Shown here: piece after piece, positions 10,360-18,765 of the stretch
Layout of the letters: each line of letters starts with the position of its first letter
How positions within the stretch are numbered: position 1 is the first letter of the stretch
From: Prevotella sp. P3-122
GTDB taxonomy: Bacteria > Bacteroidota > Bacteroidia > Bacteroidales > Bacteroidaceae
Assembly: GCF_002251365.1 (NCBI RefSeq)
Contig: NZ_NPJH01000092.1
Span: forward strand, 39,354 to 103,353
Length of the DNA: 64,000 nucleotides
Reading direction: 5' to 3'
Notes under the pieces: generated by a model
The model's database searches: none
What the model was told of the DNA's origin: nothing
The model's input: the letters and a program-made list of their open reading frames with translations, nothing else
Made by a program: the position numbers and the translations under genes

Positions 10360-13300
10360 ATGAATAAAAGACTAAGCGTGATTTTGGCAAGTCTGTTCCT
10401 TTTTGTGGGGATGGCCTTTGCCCAAAACAAAATCTCTGGAACGGTAGTCTCTGCTGAAGACGGCGAGCCTGTTATTGGTGCGTCTGTTATGATACAGGGA
10501 ACCAAGGTTGGAACCGTTACTGATGTTGAAGGTAAATTTACCCTTTCATCCAATCGTGCCAATCCTATGTTGGAAATCAGCTACATAGGTATGGTGTCGC
10601 AAAAAGTTAAGGGTTCCAGCAACATGGTAGTAACGTTGCAAAGTGATTCAAAGACCATTGACGAGGTTGTGGTAACCGGTATGGTCAAAGTAGACAAGCG
10701 ACTGTTCTCCGGCTCTACGTCGAAGATTGATGCTGCATCGGCAAAGCTCGATGGTGTTGCCGACATCAGCCGTTCGCTTGAGGGTAAGGCGGCAGGTGTG
10801 TCGGTACAGAACGTATCGGGTACCTTTGGTACGGCCCCGAAGATACGTGTGCGTGGTGCCACGTCAATCTATGGTAGCTCAAAGCCGCTATGGGTAGTCG
10901 ACGGAGTCATCATGGAGGACGTTGTTGAGGTAAGTGCCGACCAGCTGTCATCGGGTGATGCCAACACCCTTATCAGCTCGGCCATTGCAGGTCTTAACTC
11001 CGATGACATCGAGAGTTTTGAAATCCTCAAGGACGGTTCCGCTACTTCTGTATATGGTGCCCGTGCCATGGCAGGTGTGATTGTTGTTACCACCAAGAAG
11101 GGTAAGGCAGGACAGGCACGCATCAGCTATACCGGTGAGTATACCATGCGTTTGAAACCAAGCTATTCTACCTTTAATATTATGAACTCCCAGGACCAGA
11201 TGGGTGTCTATCAGGAGTTGCAGCAGAAGGGCTTCCTCAACTTTGCCGAGATTTCAAATGCTGCCAACAGCGGTGTATACGGCAAGATGTATGAGCTTCT
11301 CAACACTTACGACCCCGCAACAGGCCAGTTCGGGCTTGCAAATACCGATGAGGCCCGTGCCGCATACCTGCGTGATGCTGAGTACCGCAACACAAACTGG
11401 TTTGGTGAGCTGTTCTCCAACTCCATTCAGCACAACCACTCCGTTAGTATCACTGCCGGTACGGAAAAGGCACAGTACTATGCCTCAGTAAGTGCCATGT
11501 ACGACCCGGGATGGTACAACAAGAGTGCCGTAGAGCGATATACCGCCAATTTCAATGCCAACTACAAGCTTTCCAAGAAGCTCAATGCCGGCATCATTGG
11601 TAACGCCTCTTATCGTAAGCAGGAGGCACCGGGTACTATCAGTGCCACCACAAACCCTGTAACCGGTGAGGTGAGCCGCGCGTTCGATATCAACCCTTAT
11701 TCGTATTCGTTGAACTCTTCGCGTGCTCTCGACCCAAATACTTTTTACACCCGTAACTATTCTCCGTTCAATATCTTCCATGAGCTGGAGAACAACTATA
11801 TCGACCTCAACGTAGTTGACTTCCGTATGCAGGCATCGCTGTCGTACAAGCCTATTACAAAGGTTGAGCTTACTGCCCTCGGTGCCGTGAAGTATGCCGC
11901 TACAACAAGCGAGCATAACATAAAGGACAACTCCAACCAGGCACAGGCTTACCGTGCCATGGGCAACTCTACTATCCGCAAAAACAACAACTATCTGTAT
12001 ACAGACCCCGACGATATCTATGCCCTGCCTGTTACCATCCTTCCCAATGGAGGTATTCTCGACAGAACAGACAACCGCATGTTCGGCTATGACTTCCGTG
12101 CATCGGCAGCCTACAATGATGTCTTCAACGAGGACCATATCGTAAATCTCTATGGTGCTATGGAAATCAACTCTGTGGAGCGTCACAGCACATGGTTCCG
12201 TGGATGGGGTATGCAGTATTCTATGGGTGAGACACCGTCATGGGCTTATGCCGTGTTCAAGAAGAGTCAGGAACAGGGCGCCGACTACTATAGTCTCGCC
12301 AATACCCACGAGCGTAGCGCTGCCTTCGTAGGTGTGGGAACTTACTCTTGGAAGCGCCGCTATTCCATCACTGGTACATACCGTTATGAGGGTACCAACC
12401 GTATGGGTAAGAGCCGCAGCGCACGCTGGATGCCTACATGGAACGTGTCTGGTGCATGGAACGTACACGAGGAGAGCTGGTTCAACAAGCTTCAGCCTGC
12501 CTTGTCAAACCTTACGTTCAAGTTGAGCTACTCGCTGACTGCCGACCGTGGACCAAGTTCGGTTACGAACTCACGTGTGGTAATCATGGCCGAGAACCCT
12601 TGGCGTCCCTCTGCCGGCGACAATGAGTCGAGTCTCTATATAGCACAGCTTGCCAATAACGAGCTGACATACGAGAAGAAGCACGAGCTGAACTTCGGTA
12701 TCGACGCAGGCTTCCTCAATAACCGCATCAACTTTACATTCGATATCTACAGCCGCCGCAACTACGACCTTATCGGTGTAATCAATACTCTGGGTACCGG
12801 TGGTGAGCCAAGAAAGTTTGGTAACGTCGCAAAGATGAAGTCGAACGGTGTCGAGATTGCATTGAATACCGTAAACATCAAGACCAAGGACTTCACATGG
12901 ACCACCGACCTTATATACAGCCACATGCACAATGAGGTGACTGAGCTGAACACCCTCAACAGAATGTATGACTATATTTCCGGTTCTGGTTTCACCATGC
13001 CGGGCTATCCGCAGCGAAGCCTGTTCTCTATTCCTTTTATGGGACTCAACAACGAGGGTCTGCCTACATTCCTCGACCAGGACGGCAACGTCAGCGTAAC
13101 TGGTATCAATATGCAGGAGTACGATCCCGAAAGGCTGAAGTTCCTGAAGTATGAGGGCCCTGTAGACCCGACAGATGTCGGCTCGCTCGGCAATGTGTTC
13201 CGTTACAAGGGCGTAACGCTGAACCTCTTCATCACCTATTCTTTCGGTAATGTGGTACGCCTTGACCCTGTGTTCTCAAGCTCATACAGCGACCTTACTG

Positions 13301-13683
13301 CTACTCCTAAGGAGTTCAAGGACCGTTGGGTGAAGCCGGGTGACGAGAATTTCACAAATGTTCCTGTCATTGCCAGCAAGCAGCAGCTCAACAACATCGC
13401 ATTTCTGTCAAGAGCTTATCAGGCATACAACTACAGCACTGAGCGTGTGGCAAAGGGCGACTTCATACGCATGAAGGAGATTTCTCTGGCCTACGAGTTC
13501 CCGAAGTCTATCACCCAGCCGCTTCGTCTGTCGAACCTTTCGCTGAAGCTCATGGCAACAAACCTCTTCCTTATCTATGCCGACAAGAAACTCAACGGAC
13601 AGGATCCGGAGTTCTTTAACGCTGGTGGTGTTGCCAACCCAATGCCAAAGCAGTTCACACTTACATTGAAACTTGGAATCTAA
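10360..13683 (+). CDS. SusC/RagA-type TonB-dependent outer-membrane transporter
   Basis: This is the outer-membrane pore of a SusCD importer, energised by TonB. From ATG 10360 (20 residues after an upstream ATG that would spoil the signal peptide) the protein has 1107 residues: signal peptide ending near AFAQ, a carboxypeptidase-regulatory-like domain (ISGTVVSAEDGEPVIGASV...GTVTDVEGKFTL), then the plug with VVVTGMVKVDKR and IRVRGATSIYGSSKPLWVVDG, and a long beta-barrel ending in a C-terminal beta strand. SusD follows after 23 bp. Substrate is not readable from sequence; the neighbouring metallohydrolase makes peptides more likely than glycans. Confidence 0.93.
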   Translation: MNKRLSVILASLFLFVGMAFAQNKISGTVVSAEDGEPVIGASVMIQGTKVGTVTDVEGKFTLSSNRANPMLEISYIGMVSQKVKGSSNMVVTLQSDSKTIDEVVVTGMVKVDKRLFSGSTSKIDAASAKLDGVADISRSLEGKAAGVSVQNVSGTFGTAPKIRVRGATSIYGSSKPLWVVDGVIMEDVVEVSADQLSSGDANTLISSAIAGLNSDDIESFEILKDGSATSVYGARAMAGVIVVTTKKGKAGQARISYTGEYTMRLKPSYSTFNIMNSQDQMGVYQELQQKGFLNFAEISNAANSGVYGKMYELLNTYDPATGQFGLANTDEARAAYLRDAEYRNTNWFGELFSNSIQHNHSVSITAGTEKAQYYASVSAMYDPGWYNKSAVERYTANFNANYKLSKKLNAGIIGNASYRKQEAPGTISATTNPVTGEVSRAFDINPYSYSLNSSRALDPNTFYTRNYSPFNIFHELENNYIDLNVVDFRMQASLSYKPITKVELTALGAVKYAATTSEHNIKDNSNQAQAYRAMGNSTIRKNNNYLYTDPDDIYALPVTILPNGGILDRTDNRMFGYDFRASAAYNDVFNEDHIVNLYGAMEINSVERHSTWFRGWGMQYSMGETPSWAYAVFKKSQEQGADYYSLANTHERSAAFVGVGTYSWKRRYSITGTYRYEGTNRMGKSRSARWMPTWNVSGAWNVHEESWFNKLQPALSNLTFKLSYSLTADRGPSSVTNSRVVIMAENPWRPSAGDNESSLYIAQLANNELTYEKKHELNFGIDAGFLNNRINFTFDIYSRRNYDLIGVINTLGTGGEPRKFGNVAKMKSNGVEIALNTVNIKTKDFTWTTDLIYSHMHNEVTELNTLNRMYDYISGSGFTMPGYPQRSLFSIPFMGLNNEGLPTFLDQDGNVSVTGINMQEYDPERLKFLKYEGPVDPTDVGSLGNVFRYKGVTLNLFITYSFGNVVRLDPVFSSSYSDLTATPKEFKDRWVKPGDENFTNVPVIASKQQLNNIAFLSRAYQAYNYSTERVAKGDFIRMKEISLAYEFPKSITQPLRLSNLSLKLMATNLFLIYADKKLNGQDPEFFNAGGVANPMPKQFTLTLKLGI

Positions 13684-13706
13684 CAGAAGGAAAGGATAAA
13701 AAGAAA

Positions 13707-15302
13707 ATGAAATCATATAAGATATTATCAACTGCGGTTTTGGCTCTGTCAGCGTGTTTCACCTTCACGTCGTGCGACAGCTTTCTGGACGAAGACCCGG
13801 ACAACCGCGCAACCATTGATACAGAAGACAAGGTGGTTGCACTTCTTACCTCGGCCTATTCCTCTTCCGGTTATACGGTAATCAATGAGATGATGTCCGA
13901 CAATACCGATGATATGGGTCCCCGCTACGTACAGTACGATGACCGCTTCATCAGTCAGGCATACCATTGGCAGGATATCACCGAGAGCGATAATGACGGT
14001 GTGCTGAACATCTGGCGGGGGGCATACAGTGCCATCTCTTCTGCCAACCATGCCATTGTGGCCATAGAGGAGCTTGGCGGACCTAACACTACCAAGCTTA
14101 AGGAGTGCTTGGGCGAGGCTCTTATCTGCCGTGCGTACTATCACTTCGTGCTTGTCAACGAGTTCTGTCTGGCATATAATCCGGCTACAAGCTCCAAGGA
14201 CCTTGGTATTCCTTATATCACTGAGCCCGAAACCCAGCTTAATCCCCAGCACAGCCGCGGTACCGTGGCAGAGGTTTACGAGAACATAGAGAAGGATATC
14301 CTTGCTGCCATACCTCTGCTGGGCGACACCCACTACTCGCAGCCCAAGTACCACTTCAACAAGCAGGCAGCACTGGCATTTGCCGCACGCTTCTTCCTGA
14401 ACTATCAGAAGTGGGACCTCGCATCGAAGTATGCCACCGACTGTCTCGGCACAAACCCTGTGTCGCTGCTTCGTGACTGGGACGAGATGCAGTCTTATGG
14501 TATCACCAACGACATGGACCCACGCTGCAACCTCTATATCAAGGCAAGCAACAAGTGCAACTTCCTGTTGCAGACTACCATATCTATGGTAGGTTTCATC
14601 TTCAGCAACTATGGATATATAACCAAGTACTCGCACGACAGCTATATCTCTACCAACGAGACTTTGCAGGCTACAAACATATGGGGTGAAAGCAACTCCT
14701 CAACCATGCGTTGCCCGACACTTGTCTTCAAGGGTGGTACCATGGACCGTGCGCTTGTCGCCAAGTTGCCAAGACTGTTTGAGGAGACCGACCCTGTTTC
14801 GCAGACAGGTTACTATCACTCTGTAGTAGTTCCTTTCCGCTCCGACATTCTCTTGCTCGAGCGTGCTGAGGCTTACATCATGCAGAAAAAGTATACTGAG
14901 GCAGCCAAGGACCTTACCACATGGATGCAGAACTGGACAAAGTCTACCTTGACTCTTGACCCGGACACCATTCAGAAGTTCTACAACAGCTTTGGCTACT
15001 ACACCTCCACCGCTCCTACACCAAAGAAGCATCTCAACCCGTCGTTCGAGATCGACGAAGAGGGCAGTGTTCAGGAATGTATGTTGCAGTGTGTGCTCAA
15101 CTTCAAGCGTATCGAGACCATACACGAGGGTATGCGCTGGTTTGACGTGAAGCGTTACGGCATCAATATCACCCGCCGTGTGATGAATCAGGACAGCGAA
15201 TGCGACCATGTCACCGACTCGCTCGGCACAAATGACCTGCGTCGTGCCATACAGCTGCCTTTCGATATCATCGCTGCAGGACTTGAGCGAAATCCAAGGT
15301 AA
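13707..15302 (+). CDS. SusD/RagB-type substrate-binding lipoprotein
   Basis: SusD proteins form the lid over SusC and bind the substrate at the cell surface. The 531-residue protein has a lipoprotein signal (lipobox ending in Cys in FTSCDSFLDEDP), the usual N-terminal helical part and TPR-like repeats, and ends in a family-typical tail (RRAIQLPFDIIAAGLERNPR). It is cotranscribed with SusC upstream and four secreted-protein genes downstream. The stop codon falls in a short tandem repeat (15296-15343). Confidence 0.92.
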   Translation: MKSYKILSTAVLALSACFTFTSCDSFLDEDPDNRATIDTEDKVVALLTSAYSSSGYTVINEMMSDNTDDMGPRYVQYDDRFISQAYHWQDITESDNDGVLNIWRGAYSAISSANHAIVAIEELGGPNTTKLKECLGEALICRAYYHFVLVNEFCLAYNPATSSKDLGIPYITEPETQLNPQHSRGTVAEVYENIEKDILAAIPLLGDTHYSQPKYHFNKQAALAFAARFFLNYQKWDLASKYATDCLGTNPVSLLRDWDEMQSYGITNDMDPRCNLYIKASNKCNFLLQTTISMVGFIFSNYGYITKYSHDSYISTNETLQATNIWGESNSSTMRCPTLVFKGGTMDRALVAKLPRLFEETDPVSQTGYYHSVVVPFRSDILLLERAEAYIMQKKYTEAAKDLTTWMQNWTKSTLTLDPDTIQKFYNSFGYYTSTAPTPKKHLNPSFEIDEEGSVQECMLQCVLNFKRIETIHEGMRWFDVKRYGINITRRVMNQDSECDHVTDSLGTNDLRRAIQLPFDIIAAGLERNPR

Positions 15303-15343
15303 TACCCATATATATAATAAGGTAATACCTCCTATATATAATA
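15296..15343 (+). repeat. Two-copy direct repeat at the susD stop codon
   Basis: AAGGTAATACC plus TATATATAATA occurs twice (15296-15319 and 15319-15343), with 2 or 3 bases between the halves. Each copy contains GGTAnTACC, a small palindrome, 23 bp apart. The first copy includes the TAA of the SusD gene. It may be a simple tandem duplication or an intercistronic processing or stability element. Confidence 0.6.
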
Positions 15344-15363
15344 ATGTATAAACAGAAACAAAG

Positions 15364-16272
15364 ATGAAAAAGAATATTATATTCACCTTGATGTTGGCAG
15401 CATGCGGGCTCACATTCGTTTCTTGCTCAGAGGACGACTTGTCGTCGGAGAGTATCATCACTGCCGACAAGGTAGAGAAGACTCCTCTCGACTACTGGCT
15501 CGATGCCAACTTCGTGGAGCCGTTCAACATAGCTGTGAAGTACCGCTATGAGTACAATGAGACAAACAACTCATACTATACCGTGCCAGCACGCTATGAC
15601 GATGCCGTGCTCATGGCTCACATTCTGAAGTATTGCTGCGTAGACGCCTATGTCGACGTGGCAGGACTGGATTTCACACGCCGTTACTTCCCCAAGCTCT
15701 TCTATCTTGAGGGCGAGTGGCACTACCGCAACAACGGTACCTTCGAGCTTGGTACTGCCGAGGGAGGACGTAAGATATTCCTTATGGGACTGAACTATCT
15801 GAGTGGCTATTACTCTGATGTGGAGACTCTCAACTACTATTACATGAAGACTATCCACCACGAGTTTACCCATATCCTGCACCAGACTGTGGAGTTCTCT
15901 GCTGCATACCAGCTGATTACTCCTGACTATAAGACAGACAAATGGAGCAATCCGGAGTTCAAGGACTATCTTGTCCGCGGCTTCATCTCTGACTATGCCC
16001 AGAGCAACTACCATGAGGACTTCGCCGAAATGGTTTCTATCTATGTTACCAAGTCTGCAGAAGAGTGGGAGGCACTGCTTGCCGAGGCTGCCGGAACAGC
16101 TAAGGACCCGAAGCCAGGCCGTGACCTCATAGAGCAGAAGCTCAACATCATGCGTGCATACATGAGCGACCAGTGGGGCATTGACATAGATAAACTGCGT
16201 GCCACAATCCTGCAGCGCGAGGCTGATGTTGCCAATGGCAAGGTAAACCTTACAGATCTTACCGTTAAATGA
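15364..16272 (+). CDS. Substrate import-associated zinc metallohydrolase lipoprotein
   Basis: This 302-residue lipoprotein (lipobox FVSCSEDD) matches the family of HExxH lipoproteins found beside SusC/SusD pairs. The zincin motif HEFTH is at ~166-170; a candidate third ligand lies in YHEDFAEM (~216-223). Such proteins probably act at the cell surface or periplasm, cutting or holding a peptide-like substrate. No family member with a proven substrate is known to me. It stands between SusD and the DUF4302-like gene, in the same direction, 61 bp after susD. Confidence 0.82.
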   Translation: MKKNIIFTLMLAACGLTFVSCSEDDLSSESIITADKVEKTPLDYWLDANFVEPFNIAVKYRYEYNETNNSYYTVPARYDDAVLMAHILKYCCVDAYVDVAGLDFTRRYFPKLFYLEGEWHYRNNGTFELGTAEGGRKIFLMGLNYLSGYYSDVETLNYYYMKTIHHEFTHILHQTVEFSAAYQLITPDYKTDKWSNPEFKDYLVRGFISDYAQSNYHEDFAEMVSIYVTKSAEEWEALLAEAAGTAKDPKPGRDLIEQKLNIMRAYMSDQWGIDIDKLRATILQREADVANGKVNLTDLTVK

Positions 16273-16297
16273 TACATAACAATAGAGAAATACCACT

Positions 16298-17635
16298 ATG
16301 AATAAGATAAAGAATTTTTCACTGCTGCTATTTGCTCTGCCGCTCCTGCTTACCTCCTGTCTGAAAGACAATGACGAGGTATTCGATGAGTCGGCATCTG
16401 AGCGCCTGCAGGCTGCTTTGGCTGAAACACGTACCATATTGCGTGGCGCCGAGAATGGATGGGTCATGGACTACTATGTCGGTACCGACCAGGTATATGG
16501 CGGCTACACCTTCATCGTGAAGTTCGACTCGCTGACATGTACAGCCTGCTCGGAGCTTACTCCTCAGGCTGAGACCTCTTTCTATAAGCTGACTACTGAC
16601 AATGGTCCGGTATTGACTTTCGATACCTACAACACCGTGCTGCATGAGCTTGCTACTCCAAGTGCGGGAAACTACGAGGGTTCCCATGCCGACTATGAGT
16701 TCCAGGTTGTGTCGGCTACACCCGAGCTCGTGTTGCTTAGGGGCAGACGTACGGGCAGCGTAATGCAGATGCGTCCTCTGAAGACCACGCCCACAGACTA
16801 CCTCCAGAAGGTTGCCCAGATGCAGGAGGGTATGCTTGTGGCTTCTATGGATGCCGACCTTGGTGGCAACAACGTTACCGCCGACATAGACCTTGACGGA
16901 CGTCAGGTGTCATTCTACAGCACTACCGACTCTACCCTTGTCCACGACTGCGCCTTTACGTTCACCGACGAGGGCATACGCCTGTATAGTGCAGTGGAGG
17001 CTTTCGGCAAGACACTGTTCGACTTCTCATACGATGCAGAGACCAAGAAGTTCACAAGTCTCGACAAGCAGAACCCTGGTATTGAGTTGCAGGGACGTCT
17101 GCCAAAGGATTATGTTTACTACGAGCAGGTACCTGGCGACTATGTCTTCACCTTCCAGGTATCGGATGGTAAGGGAGGTTATCGCAATGTGCCGGTAGAT
17201 GTTACAATCGAGCCAGACGCTGAGGGAACAGGCTTTATAATGAAAGGACTCGGACAGGGCTTCGACATCAAGCTCGGCTACGATAAGTCAAAGGGCGTAC
17301 TCTCGCTCAACACACAGATAATAGCCGAAATATCCGGCGGATACCTCTGGATGAATGCTGCCGACTTCGGTGGTGGCGGAAGCCTCTATCCTGGCATTTC
17401 TGTATGCGGTATGATTACCAAATGGAATGAGGACCTTGACAATCCTGTGCTGACATGGGTTACCAATGGCTTTGAGGATATGCCTACCGACTCCTTCTGC
17501 TTATGGATGACCGATACCGAAGGCTCAAGCCTCGGACAGTACCGCGAAAGTGAGTATACCTATGCGGGCTACCCGCTCATGCTCTTCCTGCAGAATATTA
17601 CAAAGAAAACACCTTTCCCCGACGTAAATAAATAA
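16298..17635 (+). CDS. DUF4302-type lipoprotein
   Basis: The 445-residue protein begins with a lipoprotein signal (LLLTSCLKDNDEVFDES) and the block ERLQAALAETRTILRGAENGWVMDYY, which fits the DUF4302 family of Bacteroidetes surface lipoproteins. These are regularly found with SusCD pairs and the HExxH lipoprotein; their role is unknown. The rest is beta-rich with many aromatic and Gly residues, suggesting an extracellular binding fold. It is 25 bp after the metallohydrolase and 6 bp before the next gene. Confidence 0.75.
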   Translation: MNKIKNFSLLLFALPLLLTSCLKDNDEVFDESASERLQAALAETRTILRGAENGWVMDYYVGTDQVYGGYTFIVKFDSLTCTACSELTPQAETSFYKLTTDNGPVLTFDTYNTVLHELATPSAGNYEGSHADYEFQVVSATPELVLLRGRRTGSVMQMRPLKTTPTDYLQKVAQMQEGMLVASMDADLGGNNVTADIDLDGRQVSFYSTTDSTLVHDCAFTFTDEGIRLYSAVEAFGKTLFDFSYDAETKKFTSLDKQNPGIELQGRLPKDYVYYEQVPGDYVFTFQVSDGKGGYRNVPVDVTIEPDAEGTGFIMKGLGQGFDIKLGYDKSKGVLSLNTQIIAEISGGYLWMNAADFGGGGSLYPGISVCGMITKWNEDLDNPVLTWVTNGFEDMPTDSFCLWMTDTEGSSLGQYRESEYTYAGYPLMLFLQNITKKTPFPDVNK

Positions 17636-17641
17636 TGTATC

Positions 17642-18685
17642 ATGAAGAAGATATTCAATATATTGCTCTGCTGTGTGGCTGTGGCGTTCGTGGCATCATG
17701 TAGTGACGATAACGACAACCCATACGCACACACCTCTTCGGTGAAGGTCACCAAGTCTGAAGTGTTCTTCGAGGCTGTTGCCTCTGACGGAGGTGTAATC
17801 GAATATGACGCCAATGGAGATGTCTCTGTCACCTCATCTGCTGACTGGTGCAAGACACAGCTTAATGGCAAGACTATAAACGTAAGTGTAGACCAGAACG
17901 ACACACGCTATTCTCGTGCCGCTGTCGTTACTTTGCATTGCAATGGTGACTCTGCCACAGTGTCTGTCGTACAGAAGGGTATCACATTCCGAGTATCTAC
18001 AGAGAAGGTAGTAGTGTCTACCAACGAGGCTACCACGGCATCGTGTACAGTAGAGTCGAATGTTGCTCTTGAGGTGGCGTCAAAGCCCGACTGGGTGACT
18101 ATTTCCTTTGCTGACGGCGAGCTGAAGGTGAACTTCGATGCCAATAATTCAGGCTCTTTCCGTACGGGCATGGTAAAGTTGCGCTCTGAGAACTTCACCG
18201 ACTCCATAATGGTGGGACAGTATGACTTCGAGACGGATGTCAAGGGTACATACAAGCTGACATACTATCGTGATGCCGAGCATACCACAACACGTACGCT
18301 CAATGCTACGGTAAAAGACAACACCATACTGCTTGGAGGTATGAACCTCAATGTTCCCTACACCTTCGACGAGTCTACAATGTCTATCGTTCTTACCAGC
18401 GGTGACTATGTTGGAAAGGCAAGCAGCAACTACATCTACCTTATCTTCGCCGATGCACTGGCAGAATACTGGACTGAGTTCTATCAGGGTGCCACTTTGG
18501 GAGCCAAGCTCGAGAAAGATGCTGACGGAAATGTAGAGGCAGTCTTCAATTCCAGCTATAGTGGCATAGACTACAGCACTATCATGCTCGCCAAGTTTGC
18601 TGCCAACAGCTTTGCAGCTGACTACTACAACGGCGTATATCAGGTGATGTATTCTCCTGTGCTGACGCGCACCGTTGCTAAATAG
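17642..18685 (+). CDS. BACON-like domain lipoprotein
   Basis: This 347-residue lipoprotein (lipobox FVASCSDDND) has two Ig-like beta domains. The first (~residues 30-110) has the BACON-type end pattern in which a conserved Trp (SADWCKT) is followed by Asn-rich strands and VVQKG; the second (~115-195) has SKPDWVTIS. A further beta region of ~150 residues follows. BACON-type domains are usually surface adhesion or spacer modules. It is separated from DUF4302 by only 6 bp and is followed by a strong hairpin, so it may close the main operon. Confidence 0.75.
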   Translation: MKKIFNILLCCVAVAFVASCSDDNDNPYAHTSSVKVTKSEVFFEAVASDGGVIEYDANGDVSVTSSADWCKTQLNGKTINVSVDQNDTRYSRAAVVTLHCNGDSATVSVVQKGITFRVSTEKVVVSTNEATTASCTVESNVALEVASKPDWVTISFADGELKVNFDANNSGSFRTGMVKLRSENFTDSIMVGQYDFETDVKGTYKLTYYRDAEHTTTRTLNATVKDNTILLGGMNLNVPYTFDESTMSIVLTSGDYVGKASSNYIYLIFADALAEYWTEFYQGATLGAKLEKDADGNVEAVFNSSYSGIDYSTIMLAKFAANSFAADYYNGVYQVMYSPVLTRTVAK

Positions 18686-18698
18686 TATCAACTTTTAA

Positions 18699-18725
18699 TA
18701 CCTGCCCGGCACCCCCGGGCAGGTA
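18699..18725 (+). terminator. GC-rich hairpin after the BACON-like gene
   Basis: TACCTGCCCGG (18699-18709) and CCGGGCAGGTA (18715-18725) form a perfect 11-bp stem with a 5-nt loop, 13 bp after the stop codon. It is followed by A-rich rather than T-rich sequence, so it is an atypical terminator or an mRNA 3'-end stabiliser. Confidence 0.6.
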
Positions 18726-18765
18726 TCTGATAATAAAAAAATATATTAACTTTTATCTTTTCAGT

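Noticed and set aside
13749..14636. A 295-residue open frame on the minus strand
   Set aside because: Antisense to SusD, with no promoter and no recognisable motif.
15571..16467. A 298-residue open frame on the minus strand
   Set aside because: It lies fully opposite the metallohydrolase gene and the start of the DUF4302-like gene, which have signal peptides and motifs. It is an antisense shadow with no family features.
18699..18725. Operator or riboswitch before the Omp28-like gene
   Set aside because: A simple 11-bp stem just after a stop codon is better explained as a 3'-end hairpin; there is no conserved aptamer-like structure.
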